23,808 nucleotides of DNA. Origin: Poindextera sp035294785. GTDB taxonomy: Bacteria > Pseudomonadota > Alphaproteobacteria > Caulobacterales > Caulobacteraceae. A program made the translations under genes and the position numbers. Under the pieces are notes generated by a model. It worked only from the letters and a program-made list of their open reading frames with translations. It made no database searches and had not been told where the DNA came from. Below, piece by piece: positions 14,101-21,102 of this stretch. The stretch is from assembly GCA_035294785.1 (NCBI GenBank), contig DATGKF010000133.1, positions 1 through 23,808 on the forward strand, given 5' to 3'. Position 1 is the stretch's first letter. Each line of letters begins with the position of its first letter.

Positions 14101-15943
14101 CTTCATCGATCCCGATCCCGACCCGGCGGCCTCCTTCGCCGAGCGCAGGCGCATGTTCGCGCTCCCGCGGTCCTCGTGGCAGGACTACGACCGCAAGGTG
14201 ATTTCACGCGGGGGCGGCGTCTTCTCGCGCACGCTGAAGGCGGTCCCGCTGACGCCCGAGATGCAGGCGCTGCTCGGCGTGGACGCCGACGCGCTCACGC
14301 CGGCCGAGCTGATCCACGCCATCCTGAAGGCGAAAGCCGAACTGCTCTACCTCGGCGGCGTCGGGGCCTATGTGAAGAGCCCGCGCGAGAGCCATCTGGA
14401 CGTCGGCGACAAGGCCAACGACGCCATCCGCGTGAACGCCGACGAGCTTCGGGTGCAGGTGGTCGGCGAGGGGGCGAACCTCGGCGTCACGCAGGCCGGC
14501 CGCATCGCCTTCGCCCGGGCCGGCGGGCGCATCGACACCGACGCCATCGACAACTCGGCCGGCGTCGACACCTCCGACCACGAGGTGAACATCAAGATCC
14601 TGACCGGCATGGCCGAGCGCACCGGCGAGCTGGACCGGCCCCGGCGCGACGCGCTGCTGCAGTCGATGACCGAAGAGGTGGCCAGCCATGTGCTGGCGCA
14701 CAACTATGATCAGACACTGGCGCTCAGCCTGATGCAGCGCAGCGCCGTCGGCGACCTCGCCGCCCATGGCGCGTTCATCGCGGCGCTCGAGACCGAGGGC
14801 CGCCTCGACCCTGCCATCGAGGGCTTGCCGAGCGCGCTCGCCATCGCCGCGCTGGGCGACGCTGGCGAGGGCCTGACGCGCCCCGAGCTTTCCGTGCTCC
14901 TGGCCTACGGCAAGCTCGACCTGTTCGACGCCGTCATCGCCTCGAGCGCCCCGGACGACCCCTATTTCGTGCAGACCCTCGAGGACTATTTCCCAGAGCC
15001 GCTTCGCCGCTTCGGCGATGAGATGCGCCGCCATCGCCTCCGCCGCGAGATCATCGCGACCGTGCTCGGCAACGACATGGTCAACCGCTGCGGCCCGACC
15101 TTCCCGCGCCGGCTGATGGCTGCGGCCGGCTGCGGGCCGGCGGAGCTGGCCACCGGTTTCTCCGCCGCCAAGGCGGTGCTCCGCGTCGAGACGAGCTGGA
15201 ACGCCATCGCGGCGCTGGACGGGCGGATCGCGGCGGCGGGCCAAGCTGACTTGTTCGCCGAGCTGGCCGGCCTGCTGCGCGCTCAGACCTACTGGCTCGC
15301 CCGCCGCGCCAGCCGGCCGAGTGCGGAGGCGGAGGGTGGCGGCGCCTCCGTGAAGGCGCTGATCGACGCCTACCAGCCGGCGATGGACGAACTCCGCAAA
15401 GCCGGCGGCGCCATTCTCTCGGCCTTCGAACAGCGGATGGTGGCGCGCCGGATCAAGAGCTTCCGCAAAAGCGGCGCGCCGAACACGATCGCATCGGAGC
15501 TGGCCCTGATGGGGCTCTTGACCACCGCCTGCGACCTCGCCGACCTGGCCACCGCCGCCGGCTGGCCGGTGCGGCGCGCCGCGGTGCTCTATCATCAGAC
15601 GGGCGCGGCGTTCGGCTTCGATCGCCTGCGCGCAGCCGCCGGTTCGCTGAAGGCCGCCGACGGCTTCGAGCGACTGGCCGTGCGGCGCCTGGTCGAGGAT
15701 CTGGTCGCCGAGCAGACGGCGCTGACGCGTGTGCTGATGGGCTTTGCCGGCTCGCCGGAAGGGGCCGAAACGCCGCAGGCCGCGCGCGGCGTCGTGCGCG
15801 GCTGGAGCGCCCTGAACGCCGGCGGGGCCCGGACCTGCGAAGCCGCGCTCAGATCGGTCGAGACCGCGCCTGGCGCCTGGAGCTTCGCCAAGCTCACCAT
15901 CGCCGCGGCCGCGCTGCGCGAGCTGGTCGCCGCAGCCCGCTGA
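11108..15943 (+). CDS. gdhZ: NAD-specific glutamate dehydrogenase, large GDH-180 type
   Basis: A 1,611-residue enzyme that deaminates glutamate to 2-oxoglutarate and ammonia with NAD, feeding amino-acid carbon into the TCA cycle. The length and the block GPVARGGIRWSDRRDDFRTE (about residues 792-811) identify the GDH-180 class. The catalytic core starts near PYISFKLASRELEDLPEP (about 754-771) and contains VIVPVGSKGGFYPK with the likely catalytic Lys near 833. The cofactor region has VIGVGDMSGDVFGNGM near 965-980. The long N-terminal half (1-720) is the regulatory part of this class and the C-terminal 400 residues its helical tail. In Caulobacter crescentus the orthologue GdhZ also restrains FtsZ ring formation, which is family knowledge and not shown here. 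The start ATG at 11108 has only a weak AGG before it; the ATG at 11033 lies inside the terminator stem and is rejected. Confidence 0.95.
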   Translation: MNDRGGRPANRTAGTALAGAFTTALGEERLDARQAAFIAQMAEDVRPEETPDLTPAALAAGFADLWRFADQATGDEPAIRIAAAGPHAQLDIVQPDSPFLVDSVMNEVADARLPVRAMFHAVVPAARGAAKRSMIQVLVDPLADAQAEALIARVRAALADVRLAVGDYRAMQAMVDQASGELGARKGDIPADDLAEMTAFLAWLRRHFIFLGARRYEYPRTTTGRYTADEPRYRPEGCLGVLRDQSRGVLRRSSEPAIVSAQLRRELDRDTPLIIGKSDLRSHVHRRGHMDYVGVRRYGADGKAVGETRFVGLFAAEAYDDPVQAIPLLRRKVEQVLASSGAPAGGHRDRRLHNVLENLPRDELFQLSTEALQDLALGVLHLNDRPRVKLFARRDPFDRFVSILLYLPRDAYEAGLVARAGRMLSEAFGGRISAYYPSFSDAPLARVHYIIGVTPGALPTPDLGKLEAAIADAARSWESTLEAALRADPVADAQAGGLLARYAAGFPPGYRDLYDGAEAVRDIAMMEPLGPDRPVAVRAHRKPEDPPAAFRLKLYRWDAAAPLADVLPILDNMGLKGLAEDGFAVPRAGDEPDLVWVHEFSLTQADGEAIAFARVKPAFEDAFMAVWEGRAEDDGFNRLVTALGVSWREAALMRALARYRQQSGLDPGEAVQQAALADQAGIARLILDMFAARFDPAFAGDREAKTDALAAEVVEALRAVESLDVDRVLRRLAALVRALTRTNYYQLAAGGGPKPYISFKLASRELEDLPEPKPYREVFVAAPHVEGVHLRFGPVARGGIRWSDRRDDFRTEVLGLVKAQNVKNAVIVPVGSKGGFYPKRLPRGGTMDATREAAVSAYRTFLSGLLDLTDNLAADGSVVAPERVVVHDADDPYLVVAADKGTATFSDIANALAEDYGFWLGDAFASGGSAGYDHKAMGITARGAWEAVKRHFRELGKDIQAEPFTVIGVGDMSGDVFGNGMLLSEEIRLVAAFDHRDVFIDPDPDPAASFAERRRMFALPRSSWQDYDRKVISRGGGVFSRTLKAVPLTPEMQALLGVDADALTPAELIHAILKAKAELLYLGGVGAYVKSPRESHLDVGDKANDAIRVNADELRVQVVGEGANLGVTQAGRIAFARAGGRIDTDAIDNSAGVDTSDHEVNIKILTGMAERTGELDRPRRDALLQSMTEEVASHVLAHNYDQTLALSLMQRSAVGDLAAHGAFIAALETEGRLDPAIEGLPSALAIAALGDAGEGLTRPELSVLLAYGKLDLFDAVIASSAPDDPYFVQTLEDYFPEPLRRFGDEMRRHRLRREIIATVLGNDMVNRCGPTFPRRLMAAAGCGPAELATGFSAAKAVLRVETSWNAIAALDGRIAAAGQADLFAELAGLLRAQTYWLARRASRPSAEAEGGGASVKALIDAYQPAMDELRKAGGAILSAFEQRMVARRIKSFRKSGAPNTIASELALMGLLTTACDLADLATAAGWPVRRAAVLYHQTGAAFGFDRLRAAAGSLKAADGFERLAVRRLVEDLVAEQTALTRVLMGFAGSPEGAETPQAARGVVRGWSALNAGGARTCEAALRSVETAPGAWSFAKLTIAAAALRELVAAAR

Positions 15944-16057
15944 TCCCTCGGGGAACGCCGCCGACAAAAATGCGCCTCGCGCGACGCGGGCTGTCGTGCC
16001 AGCTTGCGCGCCAGGGGGGCGGCGTCAGACCGCCTTTATCAGGGAAGAGGAGACGCC

Positions 16058-16477
16058 ATGCACCCGTTGGTCGCACTGGTTACGGTTCTCGCGCTCATGC
16101 TGTTCTTCTGGCAGGCGCTGCGCGTCGGCTCGGCGCGCGGTCGGCTGGGAGTCGAGGCGCCGGCCACGAGCGGAAACCCGGAGTTCGAGCGCTATTTCCG
16201 CGTCCACGCCAACACGCTGGAAGGCCTGATGGTCTTCCTGCCGGCGCTTTGGCTGTTCGCCATCTTCGTCAGCGAGTGGGTCGCCGTCGGGCTGGGGCTG
16301 GTCTGGCTGGTCGGCCGGCTGATCTACACCATCGCCTACTCCCGCGAGGCGAGCCGGCGGGGAACCGGATTCGCCATCCAGGCCCTGGCGATGCTGGCGC
16401 TCCTGCTCGGCGCGGGCGGCGGCGTTGTCTGGAGCCTCATCCAGACGGTCATGGCGCACAAGTCGGTGGTCGGCTGA
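16058..16477 (+). CDS. MAPEG family membrane protein
   Basis: A 139-residue membrane protein of the MAPEG family (membrane-associated proteins in eicosanoid and glutathione metabolism). Four helices are visible: about 4-19, 49-70, 72-90 and 105-130. The conserved block after helix 1, ERYFRVHANTLEGLMVFLPA (about 44-63), holds the Arg/His-Asn-x-x-E signature (R-V-H-A-N-T-x-E) that lines the glutathione site in microsomal glutathione transferases. Bacterial members may conjugate glutathione to hydrophobic compounds or reduce lipid peroxides; none can be assigned here. AAGAGGAG lies 6 nt upstream of the ATG, which decides this start over an earlier in-frame one at 16004. It sits 114 nt after the glutamate dehydrogenase gene and 95 nt before the lipoprotein gene, likely as its own unit. 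Confidence 0.88.
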   Translation: MHPLVALVTVLALMLFFWQALRVGSARGRLGVEAPATSGNPEFERYFRVHANTLEGLMVFLPALWLFAIFVSEWVAVGLGLVWLVGRLIYTIAYSREASRRGTGFAIQALAMLALLLGAGGGVVWSLIQTVMAHKSVVG

Positions 16478-16572
16478 CGCCGGCCGCCTGGGCAGTCATC
16501 CTGCGTTCAGCCTCGGCGGCGCAGTATGATCGCGCGCCGCGCTGCGGCGTGGGTTCAGTCAGGGAGAGGCGC

Positions 16573-17106
16573 ATGGGCCAGCGCATGTTCGCGATCCTCG
16601 CCGCAATGGCGGCGGCGACCGCCCTTTCGGGTTGCGAAACGGCGACCCCCTACCAACCGCTGGCGACGGGCGCCGCGCAGTCCGGCGGCTACAGCGAAGC
16701 GCGGATCGAAACCGATCGCTGGCGGGTCTCCTTCACCGGCAACGATCTGACCAACCGCTCCACGGTCGAGACCTACCTGCTGTACCGGGCGGCGGAGTTG
16801 ACGGTCGCCCAGGGCTACGACTGGTTCGAGACCGTCGATCGGGCGACCGAGACGCACGCCCACACCTACGCCTATGACGACGGACCATACGGGTTCGGTC
16901 CCTCGTGGCGATTCCGCCGCCGCGGCTTCGGCTGGTGGGGGCCGGGCTATTGGCCCGACGATCTCGACGTCCAGACGGTCGAGCGGTTCGACGCCTCGGC
17001 CGAGATCCTGATGCACCATGGGCCGAAGCCTTCAGGCAACCCGCACGCCTTCGACGCGCGCGACGTGATGAGCAACCTCGCCAGCAAGATCGTCCGCCCG
17101 AGCTGA
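16573..17106 (+). CDS. CC0125/CC1285-family lipoprotein
   Basis: A 177-residue exported lipoprotein. The signal peptide MGQRMFAILAAMAAATALSG ends in the lipobox ALSG-C, so Cys21 is the likely lipidated residue and ETATPYQP follows in the periplasm or outer membrane. The mature body has the block GGYSEARIETDRWRVSFTGN (about 38-57), then TYLLYRAAELTVAQGYDWF, which I match by memory to the family NCBI names after Caulobacter loci CC0125 and CC1285. A Gly/Trp/Tyr-rich stretch (about 100-130) with RRRGFGWWGPGYWPDD follows. Function unknown. AGGGAGAGG upstream fixes the ATG at 16573. A TATGAT at 16525-16530 could be its -10 element but lacks a matching -35. It ends 4 bases before the ArsR stop, convergently. 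Confidence 0.87.
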   Translation: MGQRMFAILAAMAAATALSGCETATPYQPLATGAAQSGGYSEARIETDRWRVSFTGNDLTNRSTVETYLLYRAAELTVAQGYDWFETVDRATETHAHTYAYDDGPYGFGPSWRFRRRGFGWWGPGYWPDDLDVQTVERFDASAEILMHHGPKPSGNPHAFDARDVMSNLASKIVRPS

Positions 17107-17110
17107 CCGT

Positions 17111-17806
17111 TCAGGCTGCGGCGGCGAGCTGGAAGGTGCGCCGGAAGGCCGCGAACCCTGGGCCGCTGAACGCCACGACACGGCCGCCGTCCAGCCGCCG
17201 CGCCCAGCCCCGAGCGTAGATCTCGGCCAGGAGCGCGCGGCCGAGGGAGCCGGCCAGGTGGTCGCGGCGCTCGCTCCAGTCGAGGCAGGCCTTGCAGACC
17301 GGGCGCCGGCCGCCCGGCGCAAGGCTCTCGGCCGGCACGCCGAAGGCGCGCACGAAGTCAGCGCCGGACGCCGTGAGGCTGAGCGCGCCGCTACGGTCCT
17401 CGATCACGCCGCGGCCCTTCAGCCCGTCGAGCAGCGCGACGCCCGCCTCGCCAGCCAGATGGTCGTAGCAGACGCGTGCGAAACGCATCGCCGCATCGCG
17501 CGGACCGGGGCGCGTGCGCCTGTGGCCCGCAGCCGCCGCCACGCCGGCCAGCTGCTCCATCAGTTCGGCCACCTCGCGGTTGGCGAGCGCGTAGTAGATG
17601 AAACGACCCTGGCGGCGCGGCGCGACGAGCCCGCCGTCCGCGAGCTTGGCCAGATGCGACGAAGCCGTCTGCGGCGTCACCTGCGCCTCGCGCGCCAACT
17701 CGCCCGCCGTGAGCGCCTGGCCGCTCATCAGCGCCGTGAGCATGTGCGTGCGCGCCGTATCCCCCAGAAGGGCGCCGATGCGGGCGATGTCGGGACCGTC
17801 TCTCAT
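17111..17806 (-). CDS. ArsR-family transcriptional regulator with C-terminal Cys-containing domain
   Basis: A 231-residue regulator, about twice the length of a minimal ArsR protein. The N-terminal winged helix-turn-helix spans about 8-80: IARIGALLGDTARTHMLTAL, LTAGELAREAQVTPQTASSH as the HTH, then KLADGGLVAPRRQGRFIYYA as the wing. The classical ArsR/SmtB metal motif (ELCVCDL) is absent. The C-terminal part holds RVCYDHLAGEAG (C113) and PVCKACLDWSERRDHLAG (C171 and C174), a Cys-x-x-Cys that could bind metal or sense redox. It diverges from the NIPSNAP gene across 122 nt that contain a palindrome at 17850-17871, so it probably controls that gene and itself, usually by repression relieved by a ligand. 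Ligand unknown. Confidence 0.9.
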   Translation of the reverse strand: MRDGPDIARIGALLGDTARTHMLTALMSGQALTAGELAREAQVTPQTASSHLAKLADGGLVAPRRQGRFIYYALANREVAELMEQLAGVAAAAGHRRTRPGPRDAAMRFARVCYDHLAGEAGVALLDGLKGRGVIEDRSGALSLTASGADFVRAFGVPAESLAPGGRRPVCKACLDWSERRDHLAGSLGRALLAEIYARGWARRLDGGRVVAFSGPGFAAFRRTFQLAAAA

Positions 17807-17849
17807 CCGCCCAGCCTAGGGCGGGCCCGCGCCGGCCGCCACCCGCTGA

Positions 17850-17871
17850 CGGTTCGATGCCGATCGAAACG
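17850..17871. promoter_or_regulatory. Candidate ArsR operator palindrome
   Basis: TTCGAT (17853-17858) and ATCGAA (17863-17868) form a perfect 6-bp inverted repeat around GCCG. Adding the flanking bases gives 8 of 9 matching pairs over 17850-17871. It lies between the divergent ArsR start (17806) and NIPSNAP start (17929), 58 bases before the latter, where a repressor could cover both promoters. ArsR-type regulators often bind imperfect palindromes with a short spacer. Binding by this regulator is inference. Confidence 0.5.
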
Positions 17872-17928
17872 ACGACGCGCGTCGGCGGTCTAGCAAGGCG
17901 GCGCTCCACGCGAAGCGAAAGGACCGCC

Positions 17929-18233
17929 ATGACCATCGTCTGCTCGATCCGCTATGTGATCGATCCGTTCCAGCGCGACGCCTTCGAGGCCTATGCGCGC
18001 AAGTGGCTCGGCATCATTCCCGCCTGTGGCGGCGAGTGCCTTGGCTATTTCATGCCCCACGAGGGGAGCAACAACATCGCGCTGGCGCTGCTCAGGTTCG
18101 AGAGCCTGGCGGCCTACGAGGCCTATCGCGCGCGGGTGAAGAGCGATCCGGCCGGCGCCGCCAACTTCGGCGACGCCCAGGCCAAGCGCTACATCCTTTC
18201 CGAAGAGCGGACGTTCCTTGCGCCGGTCGAGCC

Positions 18234-18237
<4 letters not shown>
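17929..18237 (+). CDS. NIPSNAP family protein
   Basis: A 102-residue single-domain protein of the NIPSNAP family (dimeric alpha+beta-barrel fold). It opens with TIVCSIRYVIDPFQRDAFEA and continues with YARKWLGIIPACGGECLGYF, then MPHEGSNNIALALLRFESLA and the helix AYEAYRARVKSDP, the order expected of this family. Cys residues sit in IVCSI, IPACGGEC and so on; their role is unknown. Biochemical function of bacterial members is not established. AAAGGA upstream supports ATG at 17929; an in-frame ATG at 17857 lies inside the operator palindrome and is rejected. It diverges from the ArsR gene and its stop overlaps the convergent SDR stop. Small ArsR plus NIPSNAP pairs recur in alphaproteobacteria as I recall, which supports regulation of this gene by its neighbour. 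Confidence 0.85.
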
Positions 18238-19025
<788 letters not shown>

Positions 19026-19175
19026 GGACGTAGGCCCCTTCCGAGGGATTATATGGCCGCGACGGTCGCGAGCTTTCTCCGGCGCCATGTAGCCGGCTTG
19101 AGCGGCGACGCCAACGATGACCCAAGGGCGCCGTTCCCCGCGACCCTTAGGCGCGAAGAAGGGAGCGCATGATCC

Positions 19176-19997
19176 ATGGCCTATGAAGCCATCCTCTACG
19201 ACAAGCACGAACACGTGGCGGTGCTGACGCTGAACAAGCCTGAGCGGTTGAACGCGATCGGGAACGCCGTTCGCGAGGAAGTGCACCAGGCGGTGGAGGC
19301 GGCGCGCGAGGACGATGACGTGCGCGCGCTGATCATCACCGGGACGGGCCGCGGCTTCTGTTCCGGCGCGGACCTGAGCGGCGGCGCGGCTGCAGCCGCG
19401 GCGGCGGCCGGGCGCGACCCGGACGCGGTCGGTCCGCAGAACACCCGCCTGGATGAAGACGGCTGGGTGGGCCGCTGGGCCCGGCGCTTCCACTCCTTCG
19501 ACAAGCCGCTGATCGGGGCGATCAACGGCGTGGCCGCCGGCGCCGGCATGAGCATGGCGATGGCCTGCGATATCCGCGTCGGTTCGGAGATGAGCCGGTT
19601 CAAGGCCGTCTTCATCGAGCGCAGCCTCTCGCCCGACTCCGGCCTCTCCTATTTCCTGCCGCGCGTGATCGGCTATGCCCGCGCAGCCGACCTGCTGTTC
19701 ACCAGCCGCGCGGTGAACGGCGAGGAGGCCTACCGCCTCGGCCTGCTCGACCGGCTCGTGCCGCACGAGGCGCTCCTTGAAGAGTCGATCAAGCTCGCCA
19801 ACGAGATGACCCAGTGGCCGCCGCTCGCCCTTCGGATGACCAAGCGCGTGCTGCAGCACAGCTTCGAAGCCGACTTCGAGGAAGCGATCCGCTACGAGTC
19901 CGTCGGACTGGGCTTCGCGCGAAAAGCGCCCCACGACGTGCGCGAGTCGCGGCTGTCTTTCACCGAGAAGCGGAAACCAAAATACACCGGCGCGTGA
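19176..19997 (+). CDS. Enoyl-CoA hydratase/isomerase, PaaG-like
   Basis: A 273-residue crotonase. Oxyanion-hole parts are FCSGADLSGG (61-70) and INGVAAGAGMSMAMACDIRV (116-135). The catalytic region reads IERSLSPDSGLSYFLPRVIG (147-166). The pattern G-A-G-M-S-M-A together with S-P-D-S-G-x-S-x-x-L-P-R matches the PaaG branch (ring-opened epoxyphenylacetyl-CoA and 2,3/3,4 enoyl isomerases), in which D154 serves as acid/base and the E144-type Glu is absent. Isomerase activity is therefore more likely than hydration, though substrate is unknown. An eight-residue alanine run (71-78) is inserted after the oxyanion block. AAGGGAG upstream fixes the ATG at 19176. It diverges from the SDR gene. A five-codon frame (ATG at 19169) overlaps its start but is too close to the ribosome-binding site to be convincing. 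Confidence 0.93.
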   Translation: MAYEAILYDKHEHVAVLTLNKPERLNAIGNAVREEVHQAVEAAREDDDVRALIITGTGRGFCSGADLSGGAAAAAAAAGRDPDAVGPQNTRLDEDGWVGRWARRFHSFDKPLIGAINGVAAGAGMSMAMACDIRVGSEMSRFKAVFIERSLSPDSGLSYFLPRVIGYARAADLLFTSRAVNGEEAYRLGLLDRLVPHEALLEESIKLANEMTQWPPLALRMTKRVLQHSFEADFEEAIRYESVGLGFARKAPHDVRESRLSFTEKRKPKYTGA

Positions 19998-20185
19998 GTG
20001 GTAAACGCGAACTGAATGAGAGCATTATACAATATTAATTCGAGTAATTACGGATAACGATTCCGATATAATCACGGTTTACGCGCGTTTACTTTGCCAA
20101 TTAACGACACTGCAACAGCTGTCGTCGGATAACCTCGAACGACGCGGGGGGATCGATCCCTGGACCGGCGTGTTCGAGGCGGAAG
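19998..20185 (+). promoter_or_regulatory. AT-rich regulatory region upstream of the cpa pilus operon
   Basis: By direct count, bases 20001-20100 are 37% G+C, far below the rest of the window. Within them TATAAT at 20067-20072 is a perfect -10 hexamer but lacks a recognisable -35. GTAAACGCG (20001-20009) and CGCGTTTAC (20084-20092) form a perfect inverted pair. TAATT and AATTA flank CGAGT at 20036-20050. GGATAAC occurs twice (20052-20058, 20127-20133). A 12-bp palindrome GGGATCGATCCC lies at 20149-20160, 26 bases before the cpaB start. These fit the control region of a regulated operon. No regulator can be named; no clean CtrA site (TTAA-N7-TTAA) is present. Confidence 0.5.
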
Positions 20186-21100
20186 ATGCGGCTGGGCACA
20201 ATCATCAGTATCGTGGCGTCTGTGGCGCTTGGGTTGGGGGCGCTGCTGATCGCGCGCCTCTGGCTGCTGCCTTCGCATTCGGCGCACTCGTCCACGGCGC
20301 AGGCGGCGACGCCGGCGCCCGAGGTTCCGGTGGTGGTGGCCGCGATCCCGATCCCGTGGGGCGCCAAGCTCGACAGCCACTATCTGAAGGTCATCAGGAT
20401 TCCGCCGGCTGACACGCCGCAGGGCGCCTACGCCAACGTCGGCCAGATTCTGAACCAGGACGGCGGCCCGCCCGTGGCGCTGGCCGCCATGGCCGCGCAA
20501 GAGCCGGTTCTGGCGTCGAAGCTGACCGGGCCCGGCGAGCGGCAGACGCTGGCCGCCCTCGTCGCCCCAGGCATGCGCGCCTACACCATCTCGGTGACGG
20601 CCGCGACCGCCGGCGGCGGGCACATCATGCCCGGCGACCGCGTCGACGTGGTCTACTCGCACGAGTTGCCGACGCCGATTGCTGACGCCGGGAACGGCAA
20701 GCTGTTCGGGGCGGGCGTGCTCATCCAGAGCGTTCGCGTGCTGGGCGTCGACCTGAACGCCAACCCGACCTCGACTCAGCCGGCGGTTCCGTCCACGGCG
20801 ACGCTGGAAGTGTCGATGCAGGACGCCGAAAAGCTGGCGCTGGCGGTCCAGGGCGGCGGCACGCTCAGCCTGGCGCTGCGGCGTCCCGGCCAGGGCGAGA
20901 TCGACTCCGCCGCGCACGCCATCGTCGACGACAGCCGCATCAGCCACACCCCTCGCCAGCCGCGCGACGGCGCTCCCGTCGCGGCCGCCAGAACCAACCG
21001 CCCCCGCTCGAGCGCCGACGGCGCCGGCGTTGCGGTCACCGTCGTCAGCGGCGACGCCGCCACCGACATCCACGTGCCTTTTGAACGGGCGGGACGCTGA
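20186..21100 (+). CDS. cpaB: Flp pilus assembly protein CpaB (RcpC/CpaB)
   Basis: A 304-residue inner-membrane-anchored periplasmic protein of the Tad/Flp pilus machine. One N-terminal membrane segment (about residues 4-27, TIISIVASVALGLGALLIAR) is followed by an Ala/Pro linker and the SAF-like domain from about 45 (PEVPVVVAAIPIPWGAKLDS). Then comes the RcpC/CpaB domain around 125-245, with AYTISVTAATAGGGHIMPGD and RVDVVYSHELPTP. The tail is Pro/Arg rich and low complexity. Family members help position the secretin. GAGG lies 6 nt upstream of the ATG. The cpaC start lies 2 nt after this stop, so the genes form an operon. No pilA pilin or cpaA prepilin peptidase gene precedes it here, unlike the Caulobacter order. 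Confidence 0.93.
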   Translation: MRLGTIISIVASVALGLGALLIARLWLLPSHSAHSSTAQAATPAPEVPVVVAAIPIPWGAKLDSHYLKVIRIPPADTPQGAYANVGQILNQDGGPPVALAAMAAQEPVLASKLTGPGERQTLAALVAPGMRAYTISVTAATAGGGHIMPGDRVDVVYSHELPTPIADAGNGKLFGAGVLIQSVRVLGVDLNANPTSTQPAVPSTATLEVSMQDAEKLALAVQGGGTLSLALRRPGQGEIDSAAHAIVDDSRISHTPRQPRDGAPVAAARTNRPRSSADGAGVAVTVVSGDAATDIHVPFERAGR

Positions 21101-21102
21101 CG

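Noticed and set aside
16525..16530. Promoter of the lipoprotein gene (TATGAT)
   Set aside because: A fair -10 word, but no -35 element lies 16-18 bases upstream; kept only as a remark in the gene entry.
19169..19186. Five-codon leader peptide overlapping the start of the crotonase gene
   Set aside because: Its start is only 3 nt from the GGGAG motif, while the crotonase start has the proper 10-nt spacing; no regulatory pattern seen.
20035..20050. CtrA binding site in the cpaB promoter region
   Set aside because: TTAA at 20035-20038 is followed after seven bases by AATT, not TTAA, so the consensus is not met on this reading.
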